64,000 nucleotides of DNA from contig NZ_CP100763.1 in NCBI RefSeq assembly GCF_024296685.1, positions 1,054,001 to 1,118,000 of the forward strand, in the 5' to 3' direction. Positions within the stretch are counted from its first letter, which is position 1, and each line of letters begins with the position of its first letter. Positions 42,896-52,183 of the stretch are shown here, piece after piece. The notes under the pieces are model-generated. The model ran no database searches and was not told the DNA's origin. It was given only the letters and a program-made list of their open reading frames with translations. The stretch comes from Natrinema marinum. Lineage in GTDB: Archaea > Halobacteriota > Halobacteria > Halobacteriales > Natrialbaceae. The translations under genes and the position numbers were made by a program.

Positions 42896-44061
42896 CACTC
42901 CATCACCTCCAAGACGTGAACGGTCGCACTCGCGACCGTGCCACCCGCGTTGTGGGCGACGCCGGTCGTCGCATCCGCGACGTGGTCGCTGTTGGGATGC
43001 TCGCCGGCCAGCAGATCGGTGACTTCGGCGATCTGGGACGCGCCGGTCGCGCCGACCGGGTGGCCCTTGGCCTTCAGGCCGCCCGAGAGGTTGATCGGCG
43101 TCTCGCCGTCCGCGGTCGTCCGCCCGTCGCGGGCCGCCGAGATCCCTTCGCCGATCGGCTCGAGGTCCAGCGCCTCGAGCGCGAGCACTTCGGCGATAGT
43201 AAAGCAGTCGTGGACCTCCGCGAGGTCGACATCGCTCGCGTCGACGCCGGCGTCGGCGTAGGCCTCCGCGCCGGCCTCGCGGGCCGCGGGCGAGCGCGCG
43301 AGGTGTTCGCGGTCGTGCAGCGCCATCCGGTCGCCACCCTGCCCGGTGCCGGTGATCGCGACCGGCGCGTCGAGGTCGTGTTCCTCGGCGTACGCCTCGC
43401 TCGTCAGAACGAGGGCGGCCGCACCGTCGGAGATCGGACAGGCATCGTAGAGGCCGAGCGGGTCGGAGACCGGCGGGGCCTCGAGCACGTCGGCAACCTC
43501 GATCGCGCTCTGGTACTGTGCCTTGTCGTTAGTCAGGGCGTTGGCGTGGTTCTTGACAGCGATGTGGGCAAGGTCCTCGCGCTCGCCGCCGAACTCGTCG
43601 AAGTACGCCTGAGCCATTAGTGCGTACGCACCGGGGAAGGTCACGCCGGCGCGGACCTCCCAGAGGTCGTCCGCGGCGATCGCGAGCGCCTCCGTCGCGC
43701 CCGCGGTGCCGAGGTTGGTCATTCGTTCTGCGCCGCCGACGAGGAGCACGTCGTTCTCGCCGGTTCGGATTCGCTTGACCGCCTCGCGGACCGCCGTGCC
43801 GCTCGAGGCGCAGGCGGACTCGTAGCGGGTGGCGGGGGCCTGCACGCCGGCTGCTTCGGCCATCAGCGGGCCCTGGTGGCCCTGGTGTTCGGCGAGTTCG
43901 CCCATGAAGTTCCCGTAAAGGAGGGCCTCGACATCGTCTCGGGGGACGCCGCTCTCCTCGAAGGCGGCGATGCTCGCTTCGGCGAAGAGGTCGCGGCCGG
44001 TCCGTTCGGGGCTGTTTCCGAACGGCGTCAGCCCTGTGCCTGCAACACGTACGTTACTCAT
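42895..44061 (-). CDS. Thiolase (acetyl-CoA acetyltransferase, SCP-x-like)
   Basis: A 388-residue thiolase that condenses or cleaves acyl-CoA. The nucleophilic Cys84 is in YESACASSG; the other active-site parts are VHDCFTIAE and GLKAKGHPVGATGAS. The ATG before SNVRVAGTG is favoured over one four codons upstream, since the TATA-like GTATTAAC centres about 29 bases before it. In archaea this two-protein form usually serves acetoacetyl-CoA formation for mevalonate, or fatty acid breakdown. The OB-fold partner follows at once. Confidence 0.9.
   Translation of the reverse strand: MSNVRVAGTGLTPFGNSPERTGRDLFAEASIAAFEESGVPRDDVEALLYGNFMGELAEHQGHQGPLMAEAAGVQAPATRYESACASSGTAVREAVKRIRTGENDVLLVGGAERMTNLGTAGATEALAIAADDLWEVRAGVTFPGAYALMAQAYFDEFGGEREDLAHIAVKNHANALTNDKAQYQSAIEVADVLEAPPVSDPLGLYDACPISDGAAALVLTSEAYAEEHDLDAPVAITGTGQGGDRMALHDREHLARSPAAREAGAEAYADAGVDASDVDLAEVHDCFTIAEVLALEALDLEPIGEGISAARDGRTTADGETPINLSGGLKAKGHPVGATGASQIAEVTDLLAGEHPNSDHVADATTGVAHNAGGTVASATVHVLEVME
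42905..42910 (-). promoter_or_regulatory. Shine-Dalgarno site of the OB-fold gene
   Basis: GGAGGT on the minus strand inside the thiolase end, 9 bases before the overlapping ATG. It supports coupled translation. Confidence 0.55.
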
Positions 44062-44086
44062 ATGCACAGACATAGTGGACGGATCC

Positions 44087-44094
44087 GTTAATAC
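44087..44094 (-). promoter_or_regulatory. TATA-like box of the thiolase gene
   Basis: GTATTAAC on the minus strand, centred about 29 bases before the ATG at 44061. It decides between two in-frame ATG codons. Confidence 0.5.
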
Positions 44095-44121
44095 TCCGCG
44101 GTTACGGTTACATACCCGTCG

Positions 44122-44136
44122 CTAGTGGTAGCTCAC
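44122..44136. promoter_or_regulatory. 15-base element shared with the 3-hydroxyacyl-CoA dehydrogenase promoter
   Basis: CTAGTGGTAGCTCAC, 61-75 bases upstream of the thiolase ATG. The identical 15 bases occur at 56151-56165, next to the promoter of another acyl-CoA pathway gene on the same strand. It could be a shared regulator site; chance is not excluded. Confidence 0.3.
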
Positions 44137-44201
44137 AGTTGATGATACGTCCAAACTGAATTTAACCTCCGGCCGTCCCGAGTACAGACCGTTTCCGCGG
44201 C

Positions 44202-44209
44202 CTTATGTG
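44202..44209 (+). promoter_or_regulatory. TATA-like box of the M42 peptidase gene
   Basis: CTTATGTG, centred 26-27 bases before the ATG at 44232. It supports a leaderless transcript and that start. Confidence 0.45.
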
Positions 44210-44231
44210 GTACCACGCCGCATATGCGGTC

Positions 44232-45299
44232 ATGACTTCCGTTCCGTTCGATCTGGAACTCCTGACGGAACTGACGGAGACGAGTGGCGTCCCCGGCTAC
44301 GAGGACCGCGTCCGCGACCTCGTCGTCCGCGAACTCGAGGCGACCGTCGATCGCGTCCGCACCGACGCGATGGGTAACGTCGTCGGGACGCTCGAGGGCG
44401 ACAGCGACTATGCGGTCGCCGTCGCGGCCCACATGGACGAGATCGGCTTCATGGTCAGACACGTCCGCGGCGACGAGGACGGCTTCGGCTTCGTCGAACT
44501 CGACGCGCTCGGCGGCTGGGACGCCCGCGTTCTCAAGGCCCAGCGAGTGACGATCCACGCCGAAGACGAGGACCTGCCGGCCGTCATCGGCTCGCCGCCG
44601 CCGCACACGATGGACGACGACGAGCGCGAGAAGAAATCGAAAGTCGAGGACGTGGTCGTCGACCCCGGCCTTCCGTACGAAGACCTGCACGATCGCGTTT
44701 CGCCCGGCGATCTCGTCACGATGGCCCAGTCCACCGAGCGCGTCGGCGAGACGATCACCGGCAAGGCGCTAGACGACCGGATCTGTCTCTTCGCCATGCT
44801 CGAGGCGGCCCGTCGGCTCACCGAGCCCGACGTAACGATCCACTTCTGTGCGACGGTCCAGGAAGAGGTCGGGCTCCGCGGCGCTCGCACCCTCGGCGTC
44901 GACATCGACCCCGACCTCGCGCTCGCGCTCGACGTCACCGTCGCCAACGACATCCCCGGCTTCGACGCCGGCAAGCACGTCACCGAACTCGGCGACGGCA
45001 CCGCGATCAAGCTCAAGGACTCGAGCGTCATCACGAACCCCAAACTCCACGGCCGGCTTCAGTCGCTCGCCGAGGAGCGGGAGATCGACTACCAACTCGA
45101 GATCCTGCCGTCGGGCGGCACCGACACCGCGGGCTTCCAGCAGGCCGCCGGTGCGAAACCCGTCGGCGCGATCTCGGTCCCGACGCGGTACCTCCACACC
45201 GTGACCGAGACCGCCCACGTCGACGACGTCGCGGCGACGATCGACCTGCTCGCGGCCTTCCTCGAGACCGAAGACGGCGAATACGACTACACGCTCTGA
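44232..45299 (+). CDS. M42-family aminopeptidase (TET-like)
   Basis: A 355-residue co-catalytic metallopeptidase. Metal ligands are His67 and Asp69 in AAHMDEIGFMV, the Asp in GKALDDRICLF, Glu-Glu in VQEEVGLRGA, Asp in ALDVTVANDIPG and His in RYLHTVTE. M42 enzymes form 12-subunit tetrahedral shells that trim peptides left by the proteasome. The length is as usual. The gene is cytoplasmic and stands alone, divergent from the thiolase operon. Confidence 0.93.
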   Translation: MTSVPFDLELLTELTETSGVPGYEDRVRDLVVRELEATVDRVRTDAMGNVVGTLEGDSDYAVAVAAHMDEIGFMVRHVRGDEDGFGFVELDALGGWDARVLKAQRVTIHAEDEDLPAVIGSPPPHTMDDDEREKKSKVEDVVVDPGLPYEDLHDRVSPGDLVTMAQSTERVGETITGKALDDRICLFAMLEAARRLTEPDVTIHFCATVQEEVGLRGARTLGVDIDPDLALALDVTVANDIPGFDAGKHVTELGDGTAIKLKDSSVITNPKLHGRLQSLAEEREIDYQLEILPSGGTDTAGFQQAAGAKPVGAISVPTRYLHTVTETAHVDDVAATIDLLAAFLETEDGEYDYTL

Positions 45300-45394
45300 G
45301 CGGCCGACGGCCCCATTTCTCGCGAGTCCAAAGCTGCGTCGTAACTCGAGTTACGATAGATGAACTGAACGAAACGCGGGCGACCGTAGCGGAC

Positions 45395-46822
45395 TCAGAA
45401 CGCCAACGCGTCCACGAGAATCGCGACCAGCACCGCGCCGAGGAAGGCGTTCGAGGCGTGGAACGAGCGGAACGCGGCGGCTTCGGTCTGTTCGAAGTGG
45501 AGCCGCACGGCGGCCCAGAGGAAGATCCCGCCGAAGAGCACGACGGTCCCGGCGTACAGCGTGCCGAGTTCCGTGATCCAGGCCAGCGCGATCGTGCTCA
45601 CGAGCGTCGCGGCGATGTAGTAGATGATGTGTTTCCGGGTGACGGTCTCGCCGCGGACGACCGGCATCATGGGGAAGCCGCCGCGGGCGTAGTCGTCCTT
45701 GTAGGCCAGCGCGAGGTTGTAGAAGTGTGCTGGCGTCCAGAGGAAGATGACGCCGGCGAGCGCGAGGCCGGGCCAGCCGATCTCGTTGGTCACCGCGGCC
45801 CAGCCGATCAGGGCCGGCAGCGCGCCCGCCGCGCCGCCGATGACCGTGTTCTGGACCGTGTTCGGCTTGAGGAGGAGGGTGTAGACGACGCTGTAGAACA
45901 TGATCGCGGCCAGTCCGAGCGCCGCCGCCAGCCGGTTGATCGTCAGGAAGGCGGCCAGCGACAGCGCGGTCAGCCCGAGGCCGAAAGCGAGCGCGTTGCG
46001 GACCGGAATCAGATCGACCGCGAGCGGCCGATCTGCCGTTCGGGACATCTTCTGGTCGACGTCGCGCTCGAGGACGTGGTTGAAGGTCCCGCTCGCGCCG
46101 ATCGCGAGGACGCCGCCGAAAAGCGTCGCGACGATGGTGTAGATCTCGAGGCCGGGTCCAGCCGCGAGCGCCATGCCGGCGGCGGCGACGAGACAGAGCA
46201 GCCACATCAGCCGCGGTTTCATCATCTGGAAGTAGGCGAACGCGGTCAGTTTGGCGCGGGTCAGCCGGCTCGAAGGGAGTGTCCGCTCCGCCGCGGACGG
46301 GGCGTCTCCCTCGAGTTCCTCGAGCGGTTCCGGCGAGTCGATGGCGTCGTCGTCGCTGCCGGTCGCGAGCTCTAAGTCCCAGGCGAGTGCCAGGACGACC
46401 CCCGTGAAGATCGTCAGGCCGAGCGCGAGATGGAGCCCAGGCACGATCGCGCTGGCCCCGGTCGTCGCGGTGACGGCCCCGACGCCGATCTGGACGACGT
46501 AGAGGACGGCCGCGGCCGCGAGTACCGCGCGAACGCGCCTCGAGACAGCGCCGAAGATCGCCGCGACGGCCGTCGCGGCGACGAGCAGGCCGACGATGAC
46601 GGCGACGAGCCGGTGGGCCCACGCGATCGCGATTTCGGTCTGGTTCAGCGGATCGACCGGGGCGTGGCAGGTCGGCCACGTCGAACACGACGCGGCGGCG
46701 TTCGTCAGCGAAGTCGTCGCGCCGACGATCAATAGGAGATAGACGCCCAGTGCGGTCGCTGCGAGCAGTGCGGAGAACCGTCGGCGGGTGCCGATCGGGC
46801 GGGGAAAGGACTCAGTTGCCAC
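45395..46822 (-). CDS. ctaB: Fused heme A synthase-like / heme O synthase (CtaA-CtaB)
   Basis: A 475-residue membrane protein joining two heme enzymes. The N-terminal part (about 1-150) has four to five membrane segments with AWAHRL and PGLHLAL, His heme ligands of CtaA, and the Cys pair CSTWPTC. The C-terminal part is a UbiA-type farnesyltransferase with NHVLERDVDQKM (Asp-rich motif 1) and LAYKDDYARGG (motif 2), which turns heme B into heme O. It serves heme-copper oxidase assembly. The GTG start gives VATESFPRPIG; TAAATACG lies about 35 bases upstream. Confidence 0.9.
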   Translation of the reverse strand: MATESFPRPIGTRRRFSALLAATALGVYLLLIVGATTSLTNAAASCSTWPTCHAPVDPLNQTEIAIAWAHRLVAVIVGLLVAATAVAAIFGAVSRRVRAVLAAAAVLYVVQIGVGAVTATTGASAIVPGLHLALGLTIFTGVVLALAWDLELATGSDDDAIDSPEPLEELEGDAPSAAERTLPSSRLTRAKLTAFAYFQMMKPRLMWLLCLVAAAGMALAAGPGLEIYTIVATLFGGVLAIGASGTFNHVLERDVDQKMSRTADRPLAVDLIPVRNALAFGLGLTALSLAAFLTINRLAAALGLAAIMFYSVVYTLLLKPNTVQNTVIGGAAGALPALIGWAAVTNEIGWPGLALAGVIFLWTPAHFYNLALAYKDDYARGGFPMMPVVRGETVTRKHIIYYIAATLVSTIALAWITELGTLYAGTVVLFGGIFLWAAVRLHFEQTEAAAFRSFHASNAFLGAVLVAILVDALAF

Positions 46823-47013
46823 GGCTATTCTCGTCTCTAGCGTTCGACTCCGCGTATTTATGGCTCCCGCTTCTTCCCGTGTTCCAGGACTGCGCGGCCC
46901 CGACGACGAGTCGCGGGCAGCGACTGTTGGCGTCGTCCCGACCGAGTTCGGCTGTGGCGCAGCGCTCGAGAGCCGACCAAAGAACAATCGGGTCGCTCGT
47001 CGTAGTCGACCCC

Positions 47014-47346
47014 GTGCCTGGCGAACCGCACGGTCGCGGCCGCACGTCCCCTTCCAGCGATCCTTCGGTAGCGACCGCTTCTACCCGCGAACCCGCGTTC
47101 GACGGTCGCGCCGACGAATCCACGGCTCGCTGTCCGTACTGCGACCACCCGTTTCGGCGCGATCGCCACGAGGCGCTCCACCGCGGCCTCGAGCACCCGG
47201 AGCGTCTCTCTGATCGTGAGCGCGCCGCGTTCGAGCGCGCCGTTCGCGAAGAAGACGGAGAGATCCGTCGGTTTCGGTTGTACGCGCTCGGGGTTCTCGT
47301 CCTGCTGTACTTCGGACTCTTGATCCTCGCCGCGTTCGTCGTCTGA
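47014..47346 (+). CDS. Zinc-finger protein with C-terminal membrane anchor
   Basis: A 110-residue protein. The zinc motif is CPYCDHPF followed by HEALHRGLEH, a C2H2-like arrangement. A basic-acidic helix follows, then one membrane segment at the end (LYALGVLVLLYFGLLILAAF). The first 35 residues are disordered. The start is the GTG giving VPGEPHGRG; a longer frame exists but overlaps the ctaB promoter. Similar proteins occur across haloarchaea without known function. Confidence 0.65.
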   Translation: MPGEPHGRGRTSPSSDPSVATASTREPAFDGRADESTARCPYCDHPFRRDRHEALHRGLEHPERLSDRERAAFERAVREEDGEIRRFRLYALGVLVLLYFGLLILAAFVV

Positions 47347-47362
47347 GCGTCGCAATCGGCCG

Positions 47363-47662
47363 TCACATGCCCATGTCTGCCGCGGCCTCCGGCACCGGCA
47401 GCTCGTGCGGCGAGACGCCCAGCAGTTCGCCGACGTGATCGAGCGCCATGTCGAACCCGTAGTAGCGCTCGAGTTCGTCGCCGTCCGCGGACGGCCGCAC
47501 CTTCAGCATCGCGTACCCCTCGAGGTTCTGTGCGATCGCGGCCGTCGCGTGCGTCGCGCCCTCGCCGCCGGTCACGCGCTCGAAGGCGAGGACGCGCTCC
47601 GTTTCGGTCTCCTCGTAGGTCGCCCTGATGCCGTTGTCGTCGGCGGTCCGGTCGTCGGTCAT
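47363..47662 (-). CDS. Conserved haloarchaeal-type protein (DUF7111-like)
   Basis: A 99-residue soluble acidic protein. GIRATYEETETERVLAFERV and the conserved AIAQNLEGYAMLKVRPSADG stretch give an alpha/beta fold, ending in a short tail with PVPEAAADMGM. No catalytic residues stand out and the function is unknown. The family number is from memory. It converges with the zinc-finger membrane gene, 16 bases away. Confidence 0.65.
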   Translation of the reverse strand: MTDDRTADDNGIRATYEETETERVLAFERVTGGEGATHATAAIAQNLEGYAMLKVRPSADGDELERYYGFDMALDHVGELLGVSPHELPVPEAAADMGM

Positions 47663-47800
47663 GATCGGTACTCGCGGGTCGACCACCGGGAAGCTGTCGG
47701 TTCCGGGTCGAGTTCGCCGGTACTGTCGCGGCCAGACCGTGACCATCGCGCGGGCGGCGAACATCGACACCGATTTTTCGGTCGCCTGCGAGGTCCGCCC

Positions 47801-48709
47801 GTGAGCCGTTCGGACCTCGCTCGAGCCCGCCGGCCGCTCGCGACGTTTCGACTCACGCGATCGGTCGCCGTCCAGTGGCTCGTCGTCTCCGCAGTCGGCT
47901 TCTTCGGCTTCGCGTACTGCTTCGGCCGCGTCCTCGCGTGGATTCGCGGAGTCCCCCTCGAGCCGATCGTCATCGCCGCCTCCTCGCCGCCGACGATCGT
48001 CGTCTGGCTGCTCGTCTCGCTTGGCCTGCTCGCCTGCGTGGTGGTCCCCCACGAACTACTTCACGGCGCGGTCATGGCGTGCTACGGCGGCTCTCCGTCG
48101 TACGGCGTGGGGGTCTCCCACTTCGTCGTGCCGTACGCGTACGCCGAGACGAGCGGAACCGACTACACCCGAAACCAGCTGCTCGTCGCCTTGCTCGCAC
48201 CGTTCGTTGGACTCACGGCCGTCGGGCTCGTCGCGATGGCGGTCGTTCCATCGCCGCTACTGGTCGTGCCGCTGGCGGCGAACGCGGCCGGCTCGATCGG
48301 CGACCTCTGGATGGCCGCCGCCCTCTGTCAGTACCCCGCGAACGTTCGGATCGGCGGGCTTCCTGACGGTGGCGAGCGAGGGTTCGGAATATACGGCTCG
48401 AGCGACGACACCGGCGGCCGACTCCCGGGCGCGGCGCTCGTCTCGCGGTTCGTGACCGGTAGCGTCGGTACCCTCGTCGCCATCGCGACGTACGCGCTCT
48501 TCGCCGTCATGATCTCGCTCGCGTTCGGCTCCGGCGACGTCGTTCTGGGCGACCCGGACGCGGGCTGGCTGCTCGTCCGACACGACCGCCGGCCGGACGG
48601 CAGCGCCCTCCTCGAGGTCGGCGACGGCCCGTTGCTCGGGCTGGCTGCGCTCGGCGGGGTCATCTGGACGACTATCGGGACCGTCCGCCGGCGACTCGAG
48701 CACGAGTGA
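47801..48709 (+). CDS. DUF3267-type membrane metalloprotease
   Basis: A 302-residue protein with about six membrane segments. The zinc motif HELLH sits in VVPHELLHGAVMA at the end of the second segment, and a later Asn/Asp in AANAAGSIGDLWMA would be the third ligand region. This is the arrangement of DUF3267 putative zincin peptidases, distant relatives of site-2 proteases. The substrate is unknown. The start is the GTG giving VSRSDLARARRP. Confidence 0.78.
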   Translation: MSRSDLARARRPLATFRLTRSVAVQWLVVSAVGFFGFAYCFGRVLAWIRGVPLEPIVIAASSPPTIVVWLLVSLGLLACVVVPHELLHGAVMACYGGSPSYGVGVSHFVVPYAYAETSGTDYTRNQLLVALLAPFVGLTAVGLVAMAVVPSPLLVVPLAANAAGSIGDLWMAAALCQYPANVRIGGLPDGGERGFGIYGSSDDTGGRLPGAALVSRFVTGSVGTLVAIATYALFAVMISLAFGSGDVVLGDPDAGWLLVRHDRRPDGSALLEVGDGPLLGLAALGGVIWTTIGTVRRRLEHE

Positions 48710-48770
48710 GCCGGGCCAACCAGCGCTGGAAACCGTAACGCTCGAGCGAGAGCCCCGCCCACCACGGCCC

Positions 48771-49055
48771 ATGAGCAAGTGGCTCCGGAGCGGCCGCCGA
48801 CGGGACTGTTGTTTCCTGCTCGCCGCCGCCGAGGACGGCGAACTGCGCGGCCAGCGGCTGAAATCGCGTCTCGAGGCTCACTACGACGAGCGCCTCGAGC
48901 CCAAATCGTTCTACGGATCGCTCTCGGCGCTGGTCGAGGCGGGTTTTGTCGAGAAACGCACCGAGGGACTGTACGACGTCTACGCGCTGACTGATGCGGG
49001 AGAACGACGGACGCGGGACCACGGCGAGTGGGTCCGGGAGTGTCTCGAGGAGTAG
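48771..49055 (+). CDS. PadR-family transcriptional regulator
   Basis: A 94-residue winged-helix protein in PadR style: a first helix with LRSGRRRDCCFLLAAAE, then LRGQRLKSRLEAHYDERLEPKSFYGSLSALVEAGFVEK containing the recognition helix, and a YALTDAGER wing. It lacks a C-terminal dimerisation helix of full length. It lies 61 bases after the membrane protease on the same strand and 30 bases from the convergent acyl-CoA dehydrogenase. Confidence 0.8.
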   Translation: MSKWLRSGRRRDCCFLLAAAEDGELRGQRLKSRLEAHYDERLEPKSFYGSLSALVEAGFVEKRTEGLYDVYALTDAGERRTRDHGEWVRECLEE

Positions 49056-49085
49056 CGCGAAAAGCGGAGAGTCCGCCGATCCGGC

Positions 49086-50231
49086 CTACTCGTCGAGCAG
49101 TTGATCACCGATCGTGTTGCGCAGCACTTCGCTGGTGCCCTCGTAGATCTCGTTGAGTTTGGCGTCGCGGTAGAACCGCTGGGCGGCGAAGTCTTTGGTG
49201 TAGCCGTAGCCGCCGTGGATCTGGATACCCTCGTTGGCGACCTCGCGGCTCACCTCGGAGGCATAGAGCTTGGCCTGGGACGCGTCCTTGATGTAGTTCT
49301 CGCCGCGGATCTTCTTGTCGGCGGCCTTGTGCATGAGCATCCGGGCGGCCTGGATCTTCGTGTCCATATCGGCCAGCTTGTGCTTGATCGACTGGAACTC
49401 GCCGATGGGCTGGCCGAACTGTTCGCGCTCGTTAGCGTAGTCGCGGGCCTCCTCGAAGGCCGCACGAGCGATGCCGACCCCGCGGGCGGCGATCGTGATC
49501 CGGCCGCCGTTCAGGGTCTTCAACGCGTGGACGAAGCCGTCACCCTCCTCGCCGAGCCGCCGCGAGTCCGGGATCCGAAGGTCGTCGAACCGGAGTTCGG
49601 CGGTCGGACAGCCCTTGTCGCCGAGTTTCTCCTCCGTTCCCTCGACGATGAAACCATCGTCCTCCTCGGGCCGGACGATGAACGAGGTGATACCCTTGTT
49701 GCCCGCGTCGGGATCGGTCTTCGCGAAGAGCGTGACCGTATCGGCCACGGAGCCGTTCGAGATCCAGAGCTTCCCGCCGTTGATGACGTACTCGTCGCCG
49801 TCTCGCTCGGCGACCGTATCCATCGCCGGCACGTCGCTGCCCGCGCCCGCCTCCGAGAGCGCGAACGCACCGATGTCCTCGCCGGCGGCCAACGGCGTCA
49901 GGAACTCCTCCTTCTGGGCGTCGTCGCCGAACTCGTAGAGCATGTTCCCCGCCAGCGACGTGTGCGCGGCGACGATCGTCCCCAGTCCCCCAGAGCCGCG
50001 GGAGATCTCCTCGAGGCCGATCGCGTAAGAGTGGTAGTCCAGCCCGGCACCGCCGTACTCCTCGGGGAACGGCATCCCCATCAGGCCCAGCTCGGCCATC
50101 TCGCTCACGAGGTCGGCGGGGAACTCGTCGTCGTGGTCGATCTCGTCGGCGACGGGGACGACCTCCTCGTCGACGAACTCCGACACCATGTCCCGAATCT
50201 GTTGCTGCTCGGCCGAGAGTGCAAAGTCCAT
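49086..50231 (-). CDS. Acyl-CoA dehydrogenase
   Basis: A 381-residue FAD enzyme that oxidises acyl-CoA to enoyl-CoA. FAD and substrate contacts appear in FALSEAGAGSD and GGKLWISNGS; the catalytic base is Glu364 in IYEGTSEVLR, the position used by short- and medium-chain enzymes. QIHGGYGYTKDF is the usual flavin-binding loop. Chain length and branching preference are not readable. Electrons would pass to an electron-transfer flavoprotein. It belongs with the dehydrogenase at 55266 and the thiolase at 42895 as acyl-CoA breakdown. Confidence 0.93.
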   Translation of the reverse strand: MDFALSAEQQQIRDMVSEFVDEEVVPVADEIDHDDEFPADLVSEMAELGLMGMPFPEEYGGAGLDYHSYAIGLEEISRGSGGLGTIVAAHTSLAGNMLYEFGDDAQKEEFLTPLAAGEDIGAFALSEAGAGSDVPAMDTVAERDGDEYVINGGKLWISNGSVADTVTLFAKTDPDAGNKGITSFIVRPEEDDGFIVEGTEEKLGDKGCPTAELRFDDLRIPDSRRLGEEGDGFVHALKTLNGGRITIAARGVGIARAAFEEARDYANEREQFGQPIGEFQSIKHKLADMDTKIQAARMLMHKAADKKIRGENYIKDASQAKLYASEVSREVANEGIQIHGGYGYTKDFAAQRFYRDAKLNEIYEGTSEVLRNTIGDQLLDE

Positions 50232-50425
50232 GGTCTACGCTTCGGCATCTCGTGCCTTTATTGTTCTCGCTTCGGCCGATCGTTCCTCGAGATGCGGTCT
50301 GGGTGGCACCCATCGGCCGGCGCGTCTCCGTGTCCTGCGATCCGTCCCGGCCGCGCCGACTGGGTGGCGGCCGCCCGCGGCCCGTACCCATACGGCTACA
50401 ATCCCGTACTCCTACTGGTGGCTAT

Positions 50426-52183
50426 ATGGCGGACGACATCGATCTGGACGGGCGCGACGAGCCGCGACGGGGGGCGGACGACCACGCCGAACTCCTGTCC
50501 GAACTCGACTCGCACGATCTCTCGGTCGCGACCGATCTCGACGCCGAAGCCGACGCTGGCGGGTTCGAGCACGATCTCGACGCTGATCCGGACGATGTGT
50601 TTCCGCAGTCGGTCGCCAGCGGCGGGCCGACCGCGACGGGGGTGATCCTTTGGACGCGGCTCGCACCCGCCGCTTTCGACGCTGACGAGCCCCTAGCCGT
50701 GCGCGTCGCCCACGACCCCGACCTGGACGATGTCGTCTACGAAGGCTTGGTCACCGACGCCGAGCGAATCCGCGCTCACGACTACACGGTCAAAGTCGAT
50801 CTCGACGGCCACCTCGAGCCCGATTGTGAGTATCACTACCGGTTCTACTACCGCGGGACGGCCTCGCGGAGCGGGCGATGCCGGACGCTGCCCGCGCCCG
50901 GCGCGTCCCTCGAGTCCGTGCGGTTCGCGGTGCTCGCCTGTCAGAACTATTGCAACGGCTACTATCCCGCGTTTCACTACGTCGCCGACGAGGACATCGA
51001 CTTCATGATCCACGTCGGCGACTTCATCTACGAGTCCGACGACGGCGAATTCAAGGGGTTCGGCTCGTACGACTACCCCGGACGCGAAAAAGAGTTGCCG
51101 AGCGGAAACGGCCGCGTCTGGAACCTCGAGGACTACCGATACCTGTATCGGACGTACCGCAGCGACCGCTTCCTGCAGGAGGCGCTGGAAGCGCACACGC
51201 TAATCGCCGGGTGGGACGACCACGAGATAGTCAACGATCTGTACTGGGACAAGCGGACGGATGCGCCGGCGGGTGATCACCCTCGAGGGAACGACTCCAC
51301 GTTCATGACAGACCTCGTCGCCGACGCGATGCACGCGTGGTGGGAGTACATGCCCGCTCGCGTTCACTACGACCCGAGCGGGGAGACCCTTCAGGATCGG
51401 TTTCAGCTCTGGCGCGAACTCGAGTTCGGCGATCTGGTGACGCTCGCGATGACCGATGAACGCCTGTTCCGCGATCCCCCTCGCGAGGCGATCCCGACGC
51501 CCGACAACGTCGGTCCCCACCGCGAACCGCCGGGGCGGACGATGCTCGGCGAGGAGCAACGCGAGTGGCTCGTCGATACCATCACGGGCTCGGACGCGAC
51601 GTGGACGGTGTGGGCCGACGAGGTCCTGACCGTGCCGCTGCGCGTCGGCTCCGGGCCGCTCTCGTTGTATCCCGTCCAGGGCGGCTGGGACGGCTACACG
51701 AGAGAACGGATGCGGATCACCGAGGCGATCGCGGCGGCCGATGTCGAGAACTTCGTCACGCTGACGGGCGATATGCACTGTTACGTCGCGGCCTACTCAC
51801 AGACATCGTATCCCGGCCGGGTCACGGGCGGAGAAGGCGTCGCACAGGGCGATCGGATCGGCGTCGAGTTTATGACGCCCGCCGTGACCTCGCTCAACGT
51901 CGCGGAGGCGCTACACCTGACTCGCGGCCGCCGCCGACGGCTCACCGAACCGCTGCTGTCGTGGCTGGTGCCGGCGATGAATCCCCACATCGAGTTCTTC
52001 GACAGCCACCACTGGGGGTATTCGGTGGTCGAAATCACGGCCGAGGCGTGTACGTACGTCGGGTACGCCGTCGACAAGACGACGAACAGCCCCGACGCAG
52101 ATCGGGGGGTCGTGGCCGCCTATCGCGTGCCGGAGGGCGAGGTCGAACTCGAGGACGTAACCGAGTGCTATCGGTCGCAATAG
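50426..52183 (+). CDS. phoD: PhoD-like alkaline phosphatase/phosphodiesterase without signal peptide
   Basis: A 585-residue metallophosphoesterase of the PhoD family. An N-terminal beta domain (about 60-155, FPQSVASGGPTATGVILWTR) precedes the catalytic core: GDFIYE (198-203), WDDHE (263-267) and GDMH (448-451) hold the Fe/Ca centre. PhoD proteins normally carry a Tat signal; here the first 60 residues are a disordered acidic stretch with no twin-Arg or hydrophobic segment. It may act in the cytoplasm, or the start may be misread. The start at MADDIDLDGRDE follows TGGTGGCTAT. Confidence 0.87.
   Translation: MADDIDLDGRDEPRRGADDHAELLSELDSHDLSVATDLDAEADAGGFEHDLDADPDDVFPQSVASGGPTATGVILWTRLAPAAFDADEPLAVRVAHDPDLDDVVYEGLVTDAERIRAHDYTVKVDLDGHLEPDCEYHYRFYYRGTASRSGRCRTLPAPGASLESVRFAVLACQNYCNGYYPAFHYVADEDIDFMIHVGDFIYESDDGEFKGFGSYDYPGREKELPSGNGRVWNLEDYRYLYRTYRSDRFLQEALEAHTLIAGWDDHEIVNDLYWDKRTDAPAGDHPRGNDSTFMTDLVADAMHAWWEYMPARVHYDPSGETLQDRFQLWRELEFGDLVTLAMTDERLFRDPPREAIPTPDNVGPHREPPGRTMLGEEQREWLVDTITGSDATWTVWADEVLTVPLRVGSGPLSLYPVQGGWDGYTRERMRITEAIAAADVENFVTLTGDMHCYVAAYSQTSYPGRVTGGEGVAQGDRIGVEFMTPAVTSLNVAEALHLTRGRRRRLTEPLLSWLVPAMNPHIEFFDSHHWGYSVVEITAEACTYVGYAVDKTTNSPDADRGVVAAYRVPEGEVELEDVTECYRSQ

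Noticed and set aside
47769-47782. ACCGA-TTTT-TCGGT hairpin before the membrane metalloprotease
   Set aside because: The short stem with a T loop is at the position where the promoter should lie and sits between divergent genes, so a terminator makes little sense; probably a chance palindrome.
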